Of a stretch of 64,000 bases of DNA, positions 45,504 through 54,421 are shown piece by piece. This DNA is from Betaproteobacteria bacterium. Its GTDB lineage: Bacteria; Pseudomonadota; Gammaproteobacteria; Burkholderiales; Casimicrobiaceae. The stretch is taken from contig BOKS01000001.1 of the NCBI GenBank assembly GCA_016861105.1, forward strand, positions 372,001 to 436,000. The letters are read 5' to 3'. Positions within the stretch are counted from its first letter, which is position 1. Every line of letters begins with the position of its first letter. Made by a program: the position numbers and the translations under genes. The notes below the pieces were generated by a model. That model was given only the letters and a program-made list of their open reading frames with translations, did not search any database and was not told the origin of the DNA.

Positions 45504-47584
45504 ACGCCATCCTGAATCATCCCGCCTTGCGCGCCGTCCCCTGGCAGGCGCTCGCGGTGCCGTTGCTGGTCTTCATGGTGCTCGCCATGATGATCGTGCC
45601 GCTCCCGCCCTTCCTGCTCGACCTGCTGTTCACGTTCAACATCGCGCTCGGGCTGATCGTGCTGATGGTGGCGGTGTACACGAAGAAGCCGCTGGAGTTC
45701 GCGGCCTTCCCGATCGTGCTGCTGCTGACCACGCTGCTGCGGCTGTCGCTGAACGTCGCCTCGACCCGCGTCGTGCTGACCGAAGGGCACACGGGGCCCG
45801 ACGCGGCCGGCAAGGTGATCGAGGCGTTCGGCCATTTCGTGATCGGCGGCAACTTCGCCGTCGGGCTGATCGTCTTCGCGATCCTGGTCGTCATCAACTT
45901 CGTCGTCGTCACCAAGGGCGCGGGCCGCATCGCCGAAGTCGCAGCGCGCTTCACGCTCGACGCGATGCCGGGCAAGCAGATGGCGATCGACGCGGATCTG
46001 AACGCCGGCATCATCGACGACAAGGAAGCCAAGCGCCGCCGCGCCGAGATCGCGCAGGAAGCGGACTTCTACGGCGCGATGGACGGCGCCTCGAAGTTCG
46101 TCCGCGGCGACGCGATCGCCGGCATCCTGATCCTGTTCATCAACGTGATCGGCGGGCTCGCGATCGGCACGCTGCAGCACGACCTGCCGCTCGCGGCGGC
46201 GGTCAACAACTACGTGCTGCTGTCGATCGGCGACGGTCTGGTCGCGCAGATTCCGGCGCTGGTGATCTCGATCGCGGCAGGCCTGATCGTCTCGCGCGTC
46301 GGCAAGGAAGACGCCGACATGGGCACCCAAATGCTCGGCCAGATGTTCTCGACGCCGCGCGTGCTCGGCATCACCGCGACGATCCTCGCGGTCCTCGGCG
46401 TGATTCCCGGCATGCCGTGGTTCGTCTTCCTGCTGCTTGCCGCCGCCTGCGGTTACGCGGCGTGGTGGCTCGCGCAGCGGGCCCGGCAGGTCGAGGCGCT
46501 GGCGACGCGGGCCGCACCGGCCGAACCGGCGCCGTCGCAGGACGCGTCGTGGGAAGACATCGTTCCGGTTGACGTGCTGGGGCTCGAAGTCGGCTATCGG
46601 CTGATCCCGCTCGTCGACAAGGGCCAGGACGGCGAACTGCTCAAGCGCATCAAGGCGATCCGCAAGAAGTTCGCGCAGGACATCGGCTTCCTGCCGCCGC
46701 CGGTGCACATCCGCGACAACCTCGAGCTGAAGCCTTCCGCGTACCGCGTGCTGCTCAAGGGCGTGGTCATCGGCGAAGGCGAGGGTTTCAACGGCATGCT
46801 GCTCGCGATCAATCCGGGCGGCATCGCGCAGAGCGTGCCTGGCACGCCGACCAGGGACCCCGCGTTCGGCCTGCCGGCGATCTGGATCGAGCCGCGCACG
46901 CGCGACGCCGCGCAGGTGCTCGGCTACACCGTGGTCGATTGCGCGACCGTCATCGCGACGCACATCAACCACCTGCTGCTGTCGCACGCCGGCCAGTTGC
47001 TCGGCCGTCAGGAAGTTCAGGCGCTGATCGACCACATCGGCAAGTTCGCGCCGAAGCTGATCGACGACGTCGTGCCGAAGTTGATCCCCCTGTCGACGCT
47101 GCAGCGCGTGCTGCAGAACCTGCTCGACGAGGGCGTACCGATCCGCGACATGCGCACGATCGTCGAGACGCTCGCCGACGCCGCGCAACGCACGACCGAT
47201 GCGCTCGAGCTGACCGCGCAGGTGCGCGGCGCGCTGCGCGCTTCGATCGCGCAGACGCTGTTCGGAACGACGCGCGAGCTGTCGGTGATCGCGCTCGACC
47301 CGGAACTGGAGAAGGTGCTCGTGCAGTCGGTCAGCGGCAACGGCAACGACGCGCCCGCGATCGAGCCGGGTCTGGTCGATCTGATCCAGCGCGGCGCCGC
47401 GCAGGCGGCGCAGCGGCAGGAAGACATGGGACTGGCGCCGACGCTGCTCGTGCCGGACCGCTTGCGCGTTCCGCTTGCGCGGCTGTTGAAACGCGCCGCA
47501 CCTCGGCTGCGCGTGCTCGGCCACGCCGAGGTGCCCGAGATCAGCACGATCCGCGTCAGCACGGTGCTGGGAGGCGCGGGGTGA
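45500..47584 (+). CDS. flhA: Flagellar export channel protein FlhA
   Basis: FlhA forms the nonameric export platform and proton-driven motor. The 694-residue product has eight transmembrane helices in the first 340 residues, the FHIPEP-like signature region LRLSLNVASTRVVLTEGH and FVRGDAIAGILILFINVIGG, and a C-terminal cytoplasmic chaperone-docking domain. Length matches the family (about 690-700). It is translationally coupled to flhB. Confidence 0.97.
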   Translation: MNAILNHPALRAVPWQALAVPLLVFMVLAMMIVPLPPFLLDLLFTFNIALGLIVLMVAVYTKKPLEFAAFPIVLLLTTLLRLSLNVASTRVVLTEGHTGPDAAGKVIEAFGHFVIGGNFAVGLIVFAILVVINFVVVTKGAGRIAEVAARFTLDAMPGKQMAIDADLNAGIIDDKEAKRRRAEIAQEADFYGAMDGASKFVRGDAIAGILILFINVIGGLAIGTLQHDLPLAAAVNNYVLLSIGDGLVAQIPALVISIAAGLIVSRVGKEDADMGTQMLGQMFSTPRVLGITATILAVLGVIPGMPWFVFLLLAAACGYAAWWLAQRARQVEALATRAAPAEPAPSQDASWEDIVPVDVLGLEVGYRLIPLVDKGQDGELLKRIKAIRKKFAQDIGFLPPPVHIRDNLELKPSAYRVLLKGVVIGEGEGFNGMLLAINPGGIAQSVPGTPTRDPAFGLPAIWIEPRTRDAAQVLGYTVVDCATVIATHINHLLLSHAGQLLGRQEVQALIDHIGKFAPKLIDDVVPKLIPLSTLQRVLQNLLDEGVPIRDMRTIVETLADAAQRTTDALELTAQVRGALRASIAQTLFGTTRELSVIALDPELEKVLVQSVSGNGNDAPAIEPGLVDLIQRGAAQAAQRQEDMGLAPTLLVPDRLRVPLARLLKRAAPRLRVLGHAEVPEISTIRVSTVLGGAG

Positions 47585-47587
47585 GGT

Positions 47588-47736
47588 TCGGATTGCTGTT
47601 CGCTGCTTCGGATTGCGTTGCTTCGGATTGCGCTGACCTCAGCACGCGGAGATGACCTGTAAAGGGTGCACCGGCATTCAACCGCGCCATGCGCAATCCG
47701 CAATCCTAAGCAACGAACAACAATCCGCAGTCCGAG
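47588..47736. repeat. Inverted GGATTGC-array element, flhA/flhF junction
   Basis: Three spaced GGATTGC copies at 47590-47631 face GCAATCC copies at 47692-47705 and CAATCCGCAGTCC at 47721-47733. The inner 100 bp match the fliR/fliQ element at 13655-13760 at roughly 80% by eye, including the ACCGCGCCATGCGC and AAGCAACGAACA blocks. Confidence 0.85.
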
Positions 47737-47759
47737 CCGCGAACTAGTAGGGGAGTGCA

Positions 47760-49649
47760 ATGACCATCAAACGCTACCTGGCCGCCACCGCGCGCGAGGC
47801 GATGCGCGACGTTCGGCGCGATCTGGGCGACGAGGCCGTCATCCTGTCGAACAAGCGCGTCGGCCGGCAGGTCGAGATCCTCGCGGCGGCGCCGGACGCG
47901 ATGGAGGCGCTCGTCGAGCGCAGCGCACCGCGGACGCCGGCGAGCCGCAGTGCCGTGCGCGCCGAAACGGCACCGATCGTCGCCGAGTCGTTCCAGGAGT
48001 TCATCCGGCGCCAGAGCCAGTCGCGTTCCCCGACCGCGCCGACGACGATCCATCGCCCGGCCGCCCCCGCGCGCGCCGGCGGCGTGCAGATGTACAACGA
48101 CGTGGCCGCCGAACTGCCCGACGACGGCGCCCCGTACGAAAGCGCCTGGTCGAGCACGCAGTGGGGACCCGCCGCCGACGATCTGCCACTGCCGCGCGCC
48201 GCGACCAACGCGACAGTCGCGCTGCAGCCGCAGTTCGAGGCCCACCTGCCCAGCACGCAGACAACACATTCCGCGCCCGCACAGGTGAATGGCGCAGCGC
48301 AGACTTCGCCGGCGGTTTTCCGCCGCCGCCCCGCGCGCAGCGTTCCGGCGAACGCCGTGCCGATGCCGGTGGCGCGCCCGCAGGCGCCCGCTGCGCCGCC
48401 GGCGCAGGCGGCGACTGTGCAAGCCGCCGCGACGGCAGCGCCGATTGCGCCGGCCGCCCACGCGCCTGCCATCAATCCGGCCGCCGCAGCGCCCGCTGCC
48501 GCACCGACGACGGTCGGCCCGCCGATCGTCGTCGCGCCAACGCCCGTCGCACCGTCATCGGCCGCGACCCAGGCGCCACCACTCGCCCCCGCGCAACCCG
48601 AACCGACGCAGTCCGCAGTCCGCGATCCGCAATCCGATTCAGCGCAATCCGCAATCCGCGATCCGCGATCCGACTCGGCGCCATCCGACCCGCGGCTCGT
48701 CGCCGAGCTGCAGGCGATGCGCGCGCTGCTGCAGGATCAGCTCGCGTCGCTGTCGTCGAGCGTGGCGGCAGTCGACGCGCAACGCCGCAACCCGCTGCAG
48801 GTGAAACTGATGACGCGGCTGCTGACGGCCGGCTTTTCGCCGGAGCTTGCGCGCTGCGTGGCGTCGAACGCGCCTGCCGTTGTCGAAGGCGAACAGGCGG
48901 AGACCTGGCTGCAGGACGTGCTTGCGCACAACCTGAAGTGCGTCGGCGAGGCGGACGGCATCGTCGAACGCGGCGGCGTCTACGCGCTGGTCGGACCGAC
49001 CGGTGTGGGCAAGACGACGACGGTGGCCAAGCTCGCGGCGCGCTACGCGATCAGGCACGGCACTTCCACCCTCGGTCTGATCACGCTCGACTCGTATCGG
49101 GTCGGCGCGCACGAGCAGCTTCGCACCTACGGCCGCATCCTCGGCACGCCCGTGCATCTGGCGCAGGACGGCGCCACGCTGCGCGAACTGCTCGCCTCGA
49201 TGCAGGGCAAGCGGCTCGTGCTGATCGATACCTGCGGCATTTCGCAGCGCGACGAACGGCTGGCGGAGATGATGAACGCGCTCGCGACCGCCGGCACGCC
49301 GGCCCGGCCGGTTGCGCGCGTGCTGCTGCTCAACAGCGCATCGCACGCCGAAACGATCGAGGACGTCGCGCGCGCCTGGCGCGCGCACGAGGCGGCCGGC
49401 GCGGTCCTGACCAAGCTCGACGAGGCCGCGCGCATCGGCGGCGCGCTCGACGCGCTGCTGCGCTACAAGCTCGCATTGTTCGGGTTGACCAACGGGCAAC
49501 GCGTGCCGGAGGACTGGCATCTCGGCAATGGGCGGCTGCTGGCGCATCTGAGCCTGAAGCCCGCTTCGCGGCTTTTTGCGCTGGCGGAGAACGAAGGCGC
49601 CCTGCTCGCGCAGACCGCGGCCGCCGCGCGGAGCGCGGCGCATGCGTGA
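47760..49649 (+). CDS. flhF: Flagellar SRP-like GTPase FlhF
   Basis: FlhF is an SRP-family GTPase that marks the site and number of flagella. The 629-residue product has the B domain at the start (KRYLAATAREAMRDVRRDLG), a very long Ala/Pro-rich linker (about 70-310), and NG domains with the P-loop VGPTGVGKTT at 411-420, DTCG and TKLDEAARIGG. Heptamer repeats are translated in the linker (about 284-306, QSAVRDPQSDSAQSAIRDP). The SD is GGGGAG. It overlaps flhG by 8 bp. Confidence 0.95.
   Translation: MTIKRYLAATAREAMRDVRRDLGDEAVILSNKRVGRQVEILAAAPDAMEALVERSAPRTPASRSAVRAETAPIVAESFQEFIRRQSQSRSPTAPTTIHRPAAPARAGGVQMYNDVAAELPDDGAPYESAWSSTQWGPAADDLPLPRAATNATVALQPQFEAHLPSTQTTHSAPAQVNGAAQTSPAVFRRRPARSVPANAVPMPVARPQAPAAPPAQAATVQAAATAAPIAPAAHAPAINPAAAAPAAAPTTVGPPIVVAPTPVAPSSAATQAPPLAPAQPEPTQSAVRDPQSDSAQSAIRDPRSDSAPSDPRLVAELQAMRALLQDQLASLSSSVAAVDAQRRNPLQVKLMTRLLTAGFSPELARCVASNAPAVVEGEQAETWLQDVLAHNLKCVGEADGIVERGGVYALVGPTGVGKTTTVAKLAARYAIRHGTSTLGLITLDSYRVGAHEQLRTYGRILGTPVHLAQDGATLRELLASMQGKRLVLIDTCGISQRDERLAEMMNALATAGTPARPVARVLLLNSASHAETIEDVARAWRAHEAAGAVLTKLDEAARIGGALDALLRYKLALFGLTNGQRVPEDWHLGNGRLLAHLSLKPASRLFALAENEGALLAQTAAAARSAAHA
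48609..48676. repeat. GCAATCC/GCGATCC heptamer array inside flhF
   Basis: Seven or eight copies of the heptamer and its variants, all in the GCAATCC orientation, lie in frame in the disordered linker. There is no opposite arm. Confidence 0.8.
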
Positions 49650-50406
49650 CGTCGTCGGCCGACACCCGACCGACGATCAGGCCGCCGGCCTGCGCCGGCT
49701 GTTCGCGCGACCGTCGCTGCGCGTGTTGCCGGTGCTCGTGCCGGCGCCGCGCTGCCCGCATCGCAACGCGTGGCTCGCGCGGCTTGCCCGGGCCTTTGCC
49801 GCGGCAGGCGAGCGCACCCTCGTGCTCGACGCTTCGCGCGCGCAGCTTGCGACGACCTTCGGGCTGAAGGCGCGCTTCGATCTGCTGCACGCGCTGCGCG
49901 GCGAGTGCGAGGTCGCGCAGGCGCGGCTGGCAATCGACCCCGGGCTCGCCCTGTTGCCGGCCGTGCGCGCATTCGACGACGCCGTGCAGCGCAACGCGGT
50001 GCTGGCCGAGTTGATCGCCGGCGAAGTCGCACCTGCCGAAGGATTCGATCTCGCGATCGCGCTGCTCGCCGTGCCGCACGTTGCGCTGCTGGCCGAGGTC
50101 CCGGGCGAGATCGCGGTGCCGGTCGCGCCGAACGCGCGCGACGTCGCAGCCGCGCTCGAGGCCGTGCGCCAGTGCGGACAGCGCGCGGACATCGCGGGAT
50201 TTCGGTGGCTTTTTTTGGGTATGGACGAAGCGGCAGCCGCTACGCTGGCTCGTCGATTGGCAGCGACCGCGCAGACGTGGACCGCCGCGCCCCTGCGCTA
50301 CGGCGCCGCGGCACGCGGCGCGCGCGATGCCGCGCGCATCGTGCACGCCGCCGCGGGCTGGAACGCGGCGCGGGTCGAGCTGCCCGAACGAGAGAGGATG
50401 TCTTGA
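49642..50406 (+). CDS. flhG: FlhG-like protein lacking the Walker A motif
   Basis: The 254-residue product occupies the flhG (MinD-like flagellar number control) position between flhF and fliA and has a similar alpha/beta pattern (VLPVLVPAPRCPHRNAWLARL, TLVLDASRAQLATTFGL). The expected KGGxGKT ATP-binding loop is missing: the first strand runs into PAPRCPHRN instead. ATP-driven cycling is therefore unlikely. Degenerate FlhG/FleN homologues occur in Burkholderiales, as far as I recall. The alternative is an unrelated protein at this locus, but the fold-level resemblance favours FlhG ancestry. Confidence 0.65.
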   Translation: MRDVVGRHPTDDQAAGLRRLFARPSLRVLPVLVPAPRCPHRNAWLARLARAFAAAGERTLVLDASRAQLATTFGLKARFDLLHALRGECEVAQARLAIDPGLALLPAVRAFDDAVQRNAVLAELIAGEVAPAEGFDLAIALLAVPHVALLAEVPGEIAVPVAPNARDVAAALEAVRQCGQRADIAGFRWLFLGMDEAAAATLARRLAATAQTWTAAPLRYGAAARGARDAARIVHAAAGWNAARVELPERERMS

Positions 50407-51134
50407 AGAGCGACGCCTTCGTGTACAGCGCACGCGGCACCGTCGAGCGCGGGGCCTACGTCAAGCAGTACGCGCCGCTGGTGCGCCGGCTCGCGCACCA
50501 GATGATCGCGCGGCTGCCGGCCAACGTCGAACTCGACGACATGATCCAGGCCGGCATGATGGGCCTGATGGACGCGATCGGCCGCTTCGAGGAGGCGCAG
50601 GGCACGCAGTTCGAGGTGTACGCCGCCAGCCGCATCCGCGGCGCGATGCTCGACGAGCTGCGCGCCAACGACTGGCTGCCGCGCTCGGCGCGCAAGAGCC
50701 AGCGCGACATCGAAAGCGCGATCCACCGCCTGGAAGGCAAGCTCAAGCGCGCGCCGACCGAAACCGAGATCGCCAAGGAGATCGGCATCCCGGTCGCCGA
50801 GTACCAGGAGATGCTCAACGAAGCGCGCGGCGCACAGCTCATCTACTTCGAGGACATCGGCCGCGCCGACGACGACGAGGACTACCTGGAGCGGCACATC
50901 GCCGACGAAGGCGCCGACCCCGGCGACATCCTGCGCGACAAGCGCTTCCGTACCGCGCTGGTCGCCGCGATCGAAGAACTTCCCGAACGCGAGAAGCAGT
51001 TGATGAGCATGTACTACGAACAGGACCTGAATCTGCGCGAGATCGGCGCCGTGATGGGCGTCACCGAATCGCGCGTGTGCCAGCTGCACAGCCAGGCCGT
51101 TGCGCGCTTGCGCGCCAAGCTTAAGCAGTGGTGA
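50403..51134 (+). CDS. fliA: Flagellar sigma factor FliA (sigma-28)
   Basis: FliA directs RNA polymerase to late flagellar promoters. The 243-residue product has region 2 ([38 protein letters not shown]), region 3 ([24 protein letters not shown]) and region 4 with the helix-turn-helix [20 protein letters not shown]. The start is TTG at 50403: it overlaps the flhG stop and has an AGAGAGGA SD. A GTG six codons later is the alternative. Its targets can be seen as sigma-28 matches across the window. Confidence 0.96.
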   Translation: MKSDAFVYSARGTVERGAYVKQYAPLVRRLAHQMIARLPANVELDDMIQAGMMGLMDAIGRFEEAQGTQFEVYAASRIRGAMLDELRANDWLPRSARKSQRDIESAIHRLEGKLKRAPTETEIAKEIGIPVAEYQEMLNEARGAQLIYFEDIGRADDDEDYLERHIADEGADPGDILRDKRFRTALVAAIEELPEREKQLMSMYYEQDLNLREIGAVMGVTESRVCQLHSQAVARLRAKLKQW

Positions 51135-51138
51135 GTGT

Positions 51139-51169
51139 CGCAATCCGCAATCCGCGATCCGCAATCCGA
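51139..51169. repeat. GCAATCC heptamer array, fliA/chemoreceptor junction
   Basis: Four copies (GCAATCC, GCAATCC, GCGATCC, GCAATCC) in one orientation make up most of the 43-bp gap. No opposite arm is present and no SD remains before the next ATG. Confidence 0.8.
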
Positions 51170-51177
51170 ACGACACC

Positions 51178-52524
51178 ATGATCCTGAACTTCGCACGCAA
51201 GCAGAAAGCGCCGCAGCCGGAGCCGCAACGCGAGCAGGCCGGCGCACCCGACTACTCGGCGATCATCAAGGACCTCGCGCACCGCGCCGCGGGCATGGGC
51301 AAGGAGGCCGCCGAGCTGTTCGGCGTGCTCGAAGACGTCACGGCGGTGACCCGGCGGCAGGACGAGGCCTTCAAGCAGGTCGCGGGCGACGTCCGGCAGA
51401 TGGTCGACGCCAACCGCGCGATCGCCGCCGCGACGACGACGAGCCGCGACTCGGCCAAGCTCGCGCGCGCGGCCGTCGAACGCGTGGCCAACGACGTGGG
51501 CGGCGCGGTCGATTCGCTGCGCGAGGTCGCGCGCGCCGCGGCAGAGATCACGCAGATCGCGCTGCAGACGCGGCTCGTGGCGTTCAACGCCTCGGTCGAG
51601 GCCAAACGCGCCGGCGAAGCCGGACGCGGCTTCGCGGTCGTCGCCGACGCGGTCAAGGACCTCGCGCAGAAGGTCGAGCTGTCGAGCAAGCAGATCGCCG
51701 GCACCGTCAAGCAGCTCGACGAGCGCATCGGCGAGCTCGCCCGCAACATCCGCGACAAGGAGTCGCGCAGCGGTCGGGAGACGTTCAACAGCGCGTTCTC
51801 GCGCGTCGAACAGGCGGTGCACGACATCGCCGCCGCCGCCGAGCAGAACGAGCGTTCGTGCCAGACGGCGCTCGAGTCGGTCGGCCGGCTCGCCGCCGAA
51901 GTGCACGACACCGCGCGTTCGGTCGACGGCGCCAAGAGCCGCGCGCGGCACTTCCTCGCCACCAGCGAACAGTTGATCGAACTCGCGGCCGACTGCGGCG
52001 CGGAGACCGAGGACTCGCCGTTCATCGCGAAAGTGATGGAAACGGCCGCCGAGATCGCGCGCCTGTTCGAGGACGCGCTGGTCGAGGGGCAGTTGACCGA
52101 GGCGGACCTCTTCGACGACAAGTACCAGCCGATTGCCGGCACGAACCCGCAGCAGTTCACGACGCGTTTCCTTTCGTTCACCGACCGCGTGCTGCCGCCG
52201 ATCCAGGAGCCGCTGCTGGAGTTCTCCAACAAGGTCGTGTTCTGCGCAGCGGTCGACCGCAACGGCTATCTGCCGACGCACAATCTCAAGTTCTCCAGGC
52301 CGCAGGGGGCCGACCCGGTGTGGAACGCGGCCAACTGCCGCAACCGCCGGATCTTCAACGACCGCACGGGACTGGCCGCCGGGCGCAACACGCGCAAGTT
52401 CCTGCTGCAGACCTATCGCCGCGACATGGGCGGCGGCCGCTACGTGCTGATGAAGGACCTGTCGGCGCCGATCGTGGTCAACGGCCGGCACTGGGGCGGA
52501 CTGCGCATGGGTTATCAGTTCTGA
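51178..52524 (+). CDS. Soluble methyl-accepting chemotaxis protein
   Basis: The 448-residue protein has no transmembrane helix. Its MCP signalling hairpin carries [22 protein letters not shown] and [15 protein letters not shown], the CheA/CheW-contacting tip. The C-terminal 150 residues ([20 protein letters not shown]..., [21 protein letters not shown]) look like a small-molecule sensing domain of PAS/Cache type. It presumably senses a cytoplasmic signal. The ATG at 51178 directly follows GCAATCC repeats. Confidence 0.85.
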   Translation: MILNFARKQKAPQPEPQREQAGAPDYSAIIKDLAHRAAGMGKEAAELFGVLEDVTAVTRRQDEAFKQVAGDVRQMVDANRAIAAATTTSRDSAKLARAAVERVANDVGGAVDSLREVARAAAEITQIALQTRLVAFNASVEAKRAGEAGRGFAVVADAVKDLAQKVELSSKQIAGTVKQLDERIGELARNIRDKESRSGRETFNSAFSRVEQAVHDIAAAAEQNERSCQTALESVGRLAAEVHDTARSVDGAKSRARHFLATSEQLIELAADCGAETEDSPFIAKVMETAAEIARLFEDALVEGQLTEADLFDDKYQPIAGTNPQQFTTRFLSFTDRVLPPIQEPLLEFSNKVVFCAAVDRNGYLPTHNLKFSRPQGADPVWNAANCRNRRIFNDRTGLAAGRNTRKFLLQTYRRDMGGGRYVLMKDLSAPIVVNGRHWGGLRMGYQF

Positions 52525-52538
52525 CGGCGCCGGGCCCT

Positions 52539-52565
52539 TCAGAAACCGCGCCGGGCGGCCGATGA
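52539..52565 (+). promoter_or_regulatory. Weak candidate FliA promoter of the membrane chemoreceptor gene
   Basis: TCAGAAAC, 11 bp, GCCGATGA, 57 bp before the ATG at 52622. The -10 is good (seven of eight) but the -35 is poor. Confidence 0.3.
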
Positions 52566-52621
52566 CCGTCTGCGGGCGCACCGGCCCGAAGCAGCGAGAA
52601 CGAGCCGAGGAGGGACGCGCA

Positions 52622-54361
52622 ATGCGCAGTTTGTTCGAACGGATTCGCCGCTACGACTCGGTCGGCGCGCGGCTGGCGGCCGGCTTCGGCGTCGTGCTGC
52701 TGGTCACGCTCGCGATGGCGGCGGCCTCGGCGATGCTGCTCGGCGGCATCGCCCGCGACAACGCCGAGGCCGCGCGCCGCGCCGCGCGGCTGAACGAGGC
52801 CTCGCGCTGGCACGGGCTCGTCCAGATGAACCTCGAGCGCGCGTTGACCGCCACGCGGCTCGAAGCGGCGATCGCCGCGGGCGCGCCGCAGGCCGCGCTC
52901 GCGCCGGCGCAGGCGCGGCTCGCGCAGGAGATGGCCGACGCGGCGAACGCTTCGACCGAGTTGCAGAGGCAGCTCGAACGCGATCTGGACGACGCCCGAC
53001 TGCTGAAGCTGATCGCGGAAGTGGCCGCCGCGCGGCAGCGTTTCGTCGCGCTGCGTCAGAAAATCCACGACGATCTGCAAATGGGGGAAGGCGCGGCGCG
53101 CATTGACGCCGAGCTGGCGCCCGCGGCACGCGCGATGCTCGACGCCCTGCAGGTGCTCGGCGACGAGATCGGCAAACAGACGATGGCGACGTATGCGCGC
53201 GTCGATGCGGCCGCGCGCAGCGGCCTGCTGCTGCTCGCCGTCGGCGTGTGCGCCGGCATCGCACTGTCGGCGGCGATCGCATGGCGGCTGCTGCGCGGCA
53301 TCCGCCGGCCGCTCGCTGCCGCGGTGGCGCTGGCGGAGCGCACGGCGGCGGGCGATCTGCGCGAGGACGCGGCGATCGATCCGCGCAACGACGAGCTGGG
53401 CAGGCTGCTCGAGCAGGTCGTGCGGATGCGCGCCAGGCTGCGCGAAATGCTCGCCGGGATCGGCGCCGCAAGCGAGGCGATCCGCAGCGCGACCACCGAA
53501 ATCGCGCACGGCAACCAGGACCTGTCCAGCCGCACCGAGCAGCAGGCGAGCAATCTGCAGCAGACGGCCGCTTCGATCGAGCAGCTCACCGGCACGGTCA
53601 AGCACAACGCCGACGCCGCGCGCCAGGCCAATCAGCTCGCTGCCGCCGCCAGCGAGGTGGCCGAACGCGGCGGCGCGGTCGTCGGCCAGGTGGTGGCCAC
53701 CATGGACGGCATCACCGCCGCCAGCCGCAAGATCGCCGACATCATCTCGGTGATCGACGGCATCGCCTTCCAGACCAACATCCTGGCGCTCAACGCCGCG
53801 GTGGAGGCCGCCCGCGCCGGCGAGCAGGGCCGCGGCTTTGCGGTGGTGGCCGGCGAAGTCCGAAATCTGGCCCAGCGCAGCGCGCAGGCCGCGCGCGAGA
53901 TCAAGAGCCTGATCAACGACAGCGTCGAGCAGGTCGAAGCCGGATCCAAGCAGGTCTCGGAAGCCGGGCGCACGATGGACGACATCGTGGTGCAGGTGAA
54001 GAGGGTGACGGATCTGATCGGGGAGATCACCAGTGCGACGCTGGAGCAGAGTTCGGGCATCGGGCAGGTCAACCAGGCGGTGAACCAGCTCGATCAGATG
54101 ACGCAGCAGAACGCGGCGCTGGTCGAGCAGAGTGCGGCGGCGGCCGAAAGCCTGCGCGAGCAGGCCGACAGGCTGGCCGAAGCGGTGGCGATCTTCAAGC
54201 TGAGCCGGCAAGAAACGCGCGCAACGATCGAGCGAGCGCAGGCGTCGAGCCGGACGCGAGGGGCTGCGCCCATGGCCAAGACGGCCGCGCCGAAGCCCGT
54301 CCCGAGCAGGGTCGAGGGGCCGCTGCCCAAGCGCGAAGGCGGCGACTGGGAAGAGTTCTGA
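52622..54361 (+). CDS. Methyl-accepting chemotaxis protein (Tsr/Tar type) with CheR-tethering tail
   Basis: The 579-residue receptor has an N-terminal transmembrane helix (about 22-42), a periplasmic four-helix ligand domain, a second transmembrane helix (about 200-221), a HAMP domain and a signalling hairpin with [20 protein letters not shown] and [18 protein letters not shown]. The extreme C-terminus DWEEF matches the xWxxF pentapeptide that docks CheR and CheB, whose genes follow. A palindromic repeat is translated near the end (about 559-568, [10 protein letters not shown]). The SD is GAGGAGG. Confidence 0.95.
   Translation: MRSLFERIRRYDSVGARLAAGFGVVLLVTLAMAAASAMLLGGIARDNAEAARRAARLNEASRWHGLVQMNLERALTATRLEAAIAAGAPQAALAPAQARLAQEMADAANASTELQRQLERDLDDARLLKLIAEVAAARQRFVALRQKIHDDLQMGEGAARIDAELAPAARAMLDALQVLGDEIGKQTMATYARVDAAARSGLLLLAVGVCAGIALSAAIAWRLLRGIRRPLAAAVALAERTAAGDLREDAAIDPRNDELGRLLEQVVRMRARLREMLAGIGAASEAIRSATTEIAHGNQDLSSRTEQQASNLQQTAASIEQLTGTVKHNADAARQANQLAAAASEVAERGGAVVGQVVATMDGITAASRKIADIISVIDGIAFQTNILALNAAVEAARAGEQGRGFAVVAGEVRNLAQRSAQAAREIKSLINDSVEQVEAGSKQVSEAGRTMDDIVVQVKRVTDLIGEITSATLEQSSGIGQVNQAVNQLDQMTQQNAALVEQSAAAAESLREQADRLAEAVAIFKLSRQETRATIERAQASSRTRGAAPMAKTAAPKPVPSRVEGPLPKREGGDWEEF
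54296..54325. repeat. Dispersed repeat translated near the chemoreceptor C-terminus
   Basis: The segment CCCGTCCCGAGCAGGGTCG is a common proteobacterial repeat core, here read in frame as PVPSRVEG in the flexible arm that connects the signalling domain to the DWEEF tail. Confidence 0.45.
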
Positions 54362-54421
54362 TGCCGGTGCCGCCCGCGCGCCGGCAGCGCGCGCGTCCTC
54401 GCCGTTGCGGAGAACGCGGCG

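Noticed and set aside
45410..47524. A 704-codon minus-strand frame opposite flhA
   Set aside because: His/Asp/Arg-rich shadow of a well-conserved membrane protein gene.
12712..51169. Heptamer arrays as CRISPR or direct-repeat immunity arrays
   Set aside because: The unit is 7 bp, tandem and degenerate, without regular unique spacers, and no cas genes are present.
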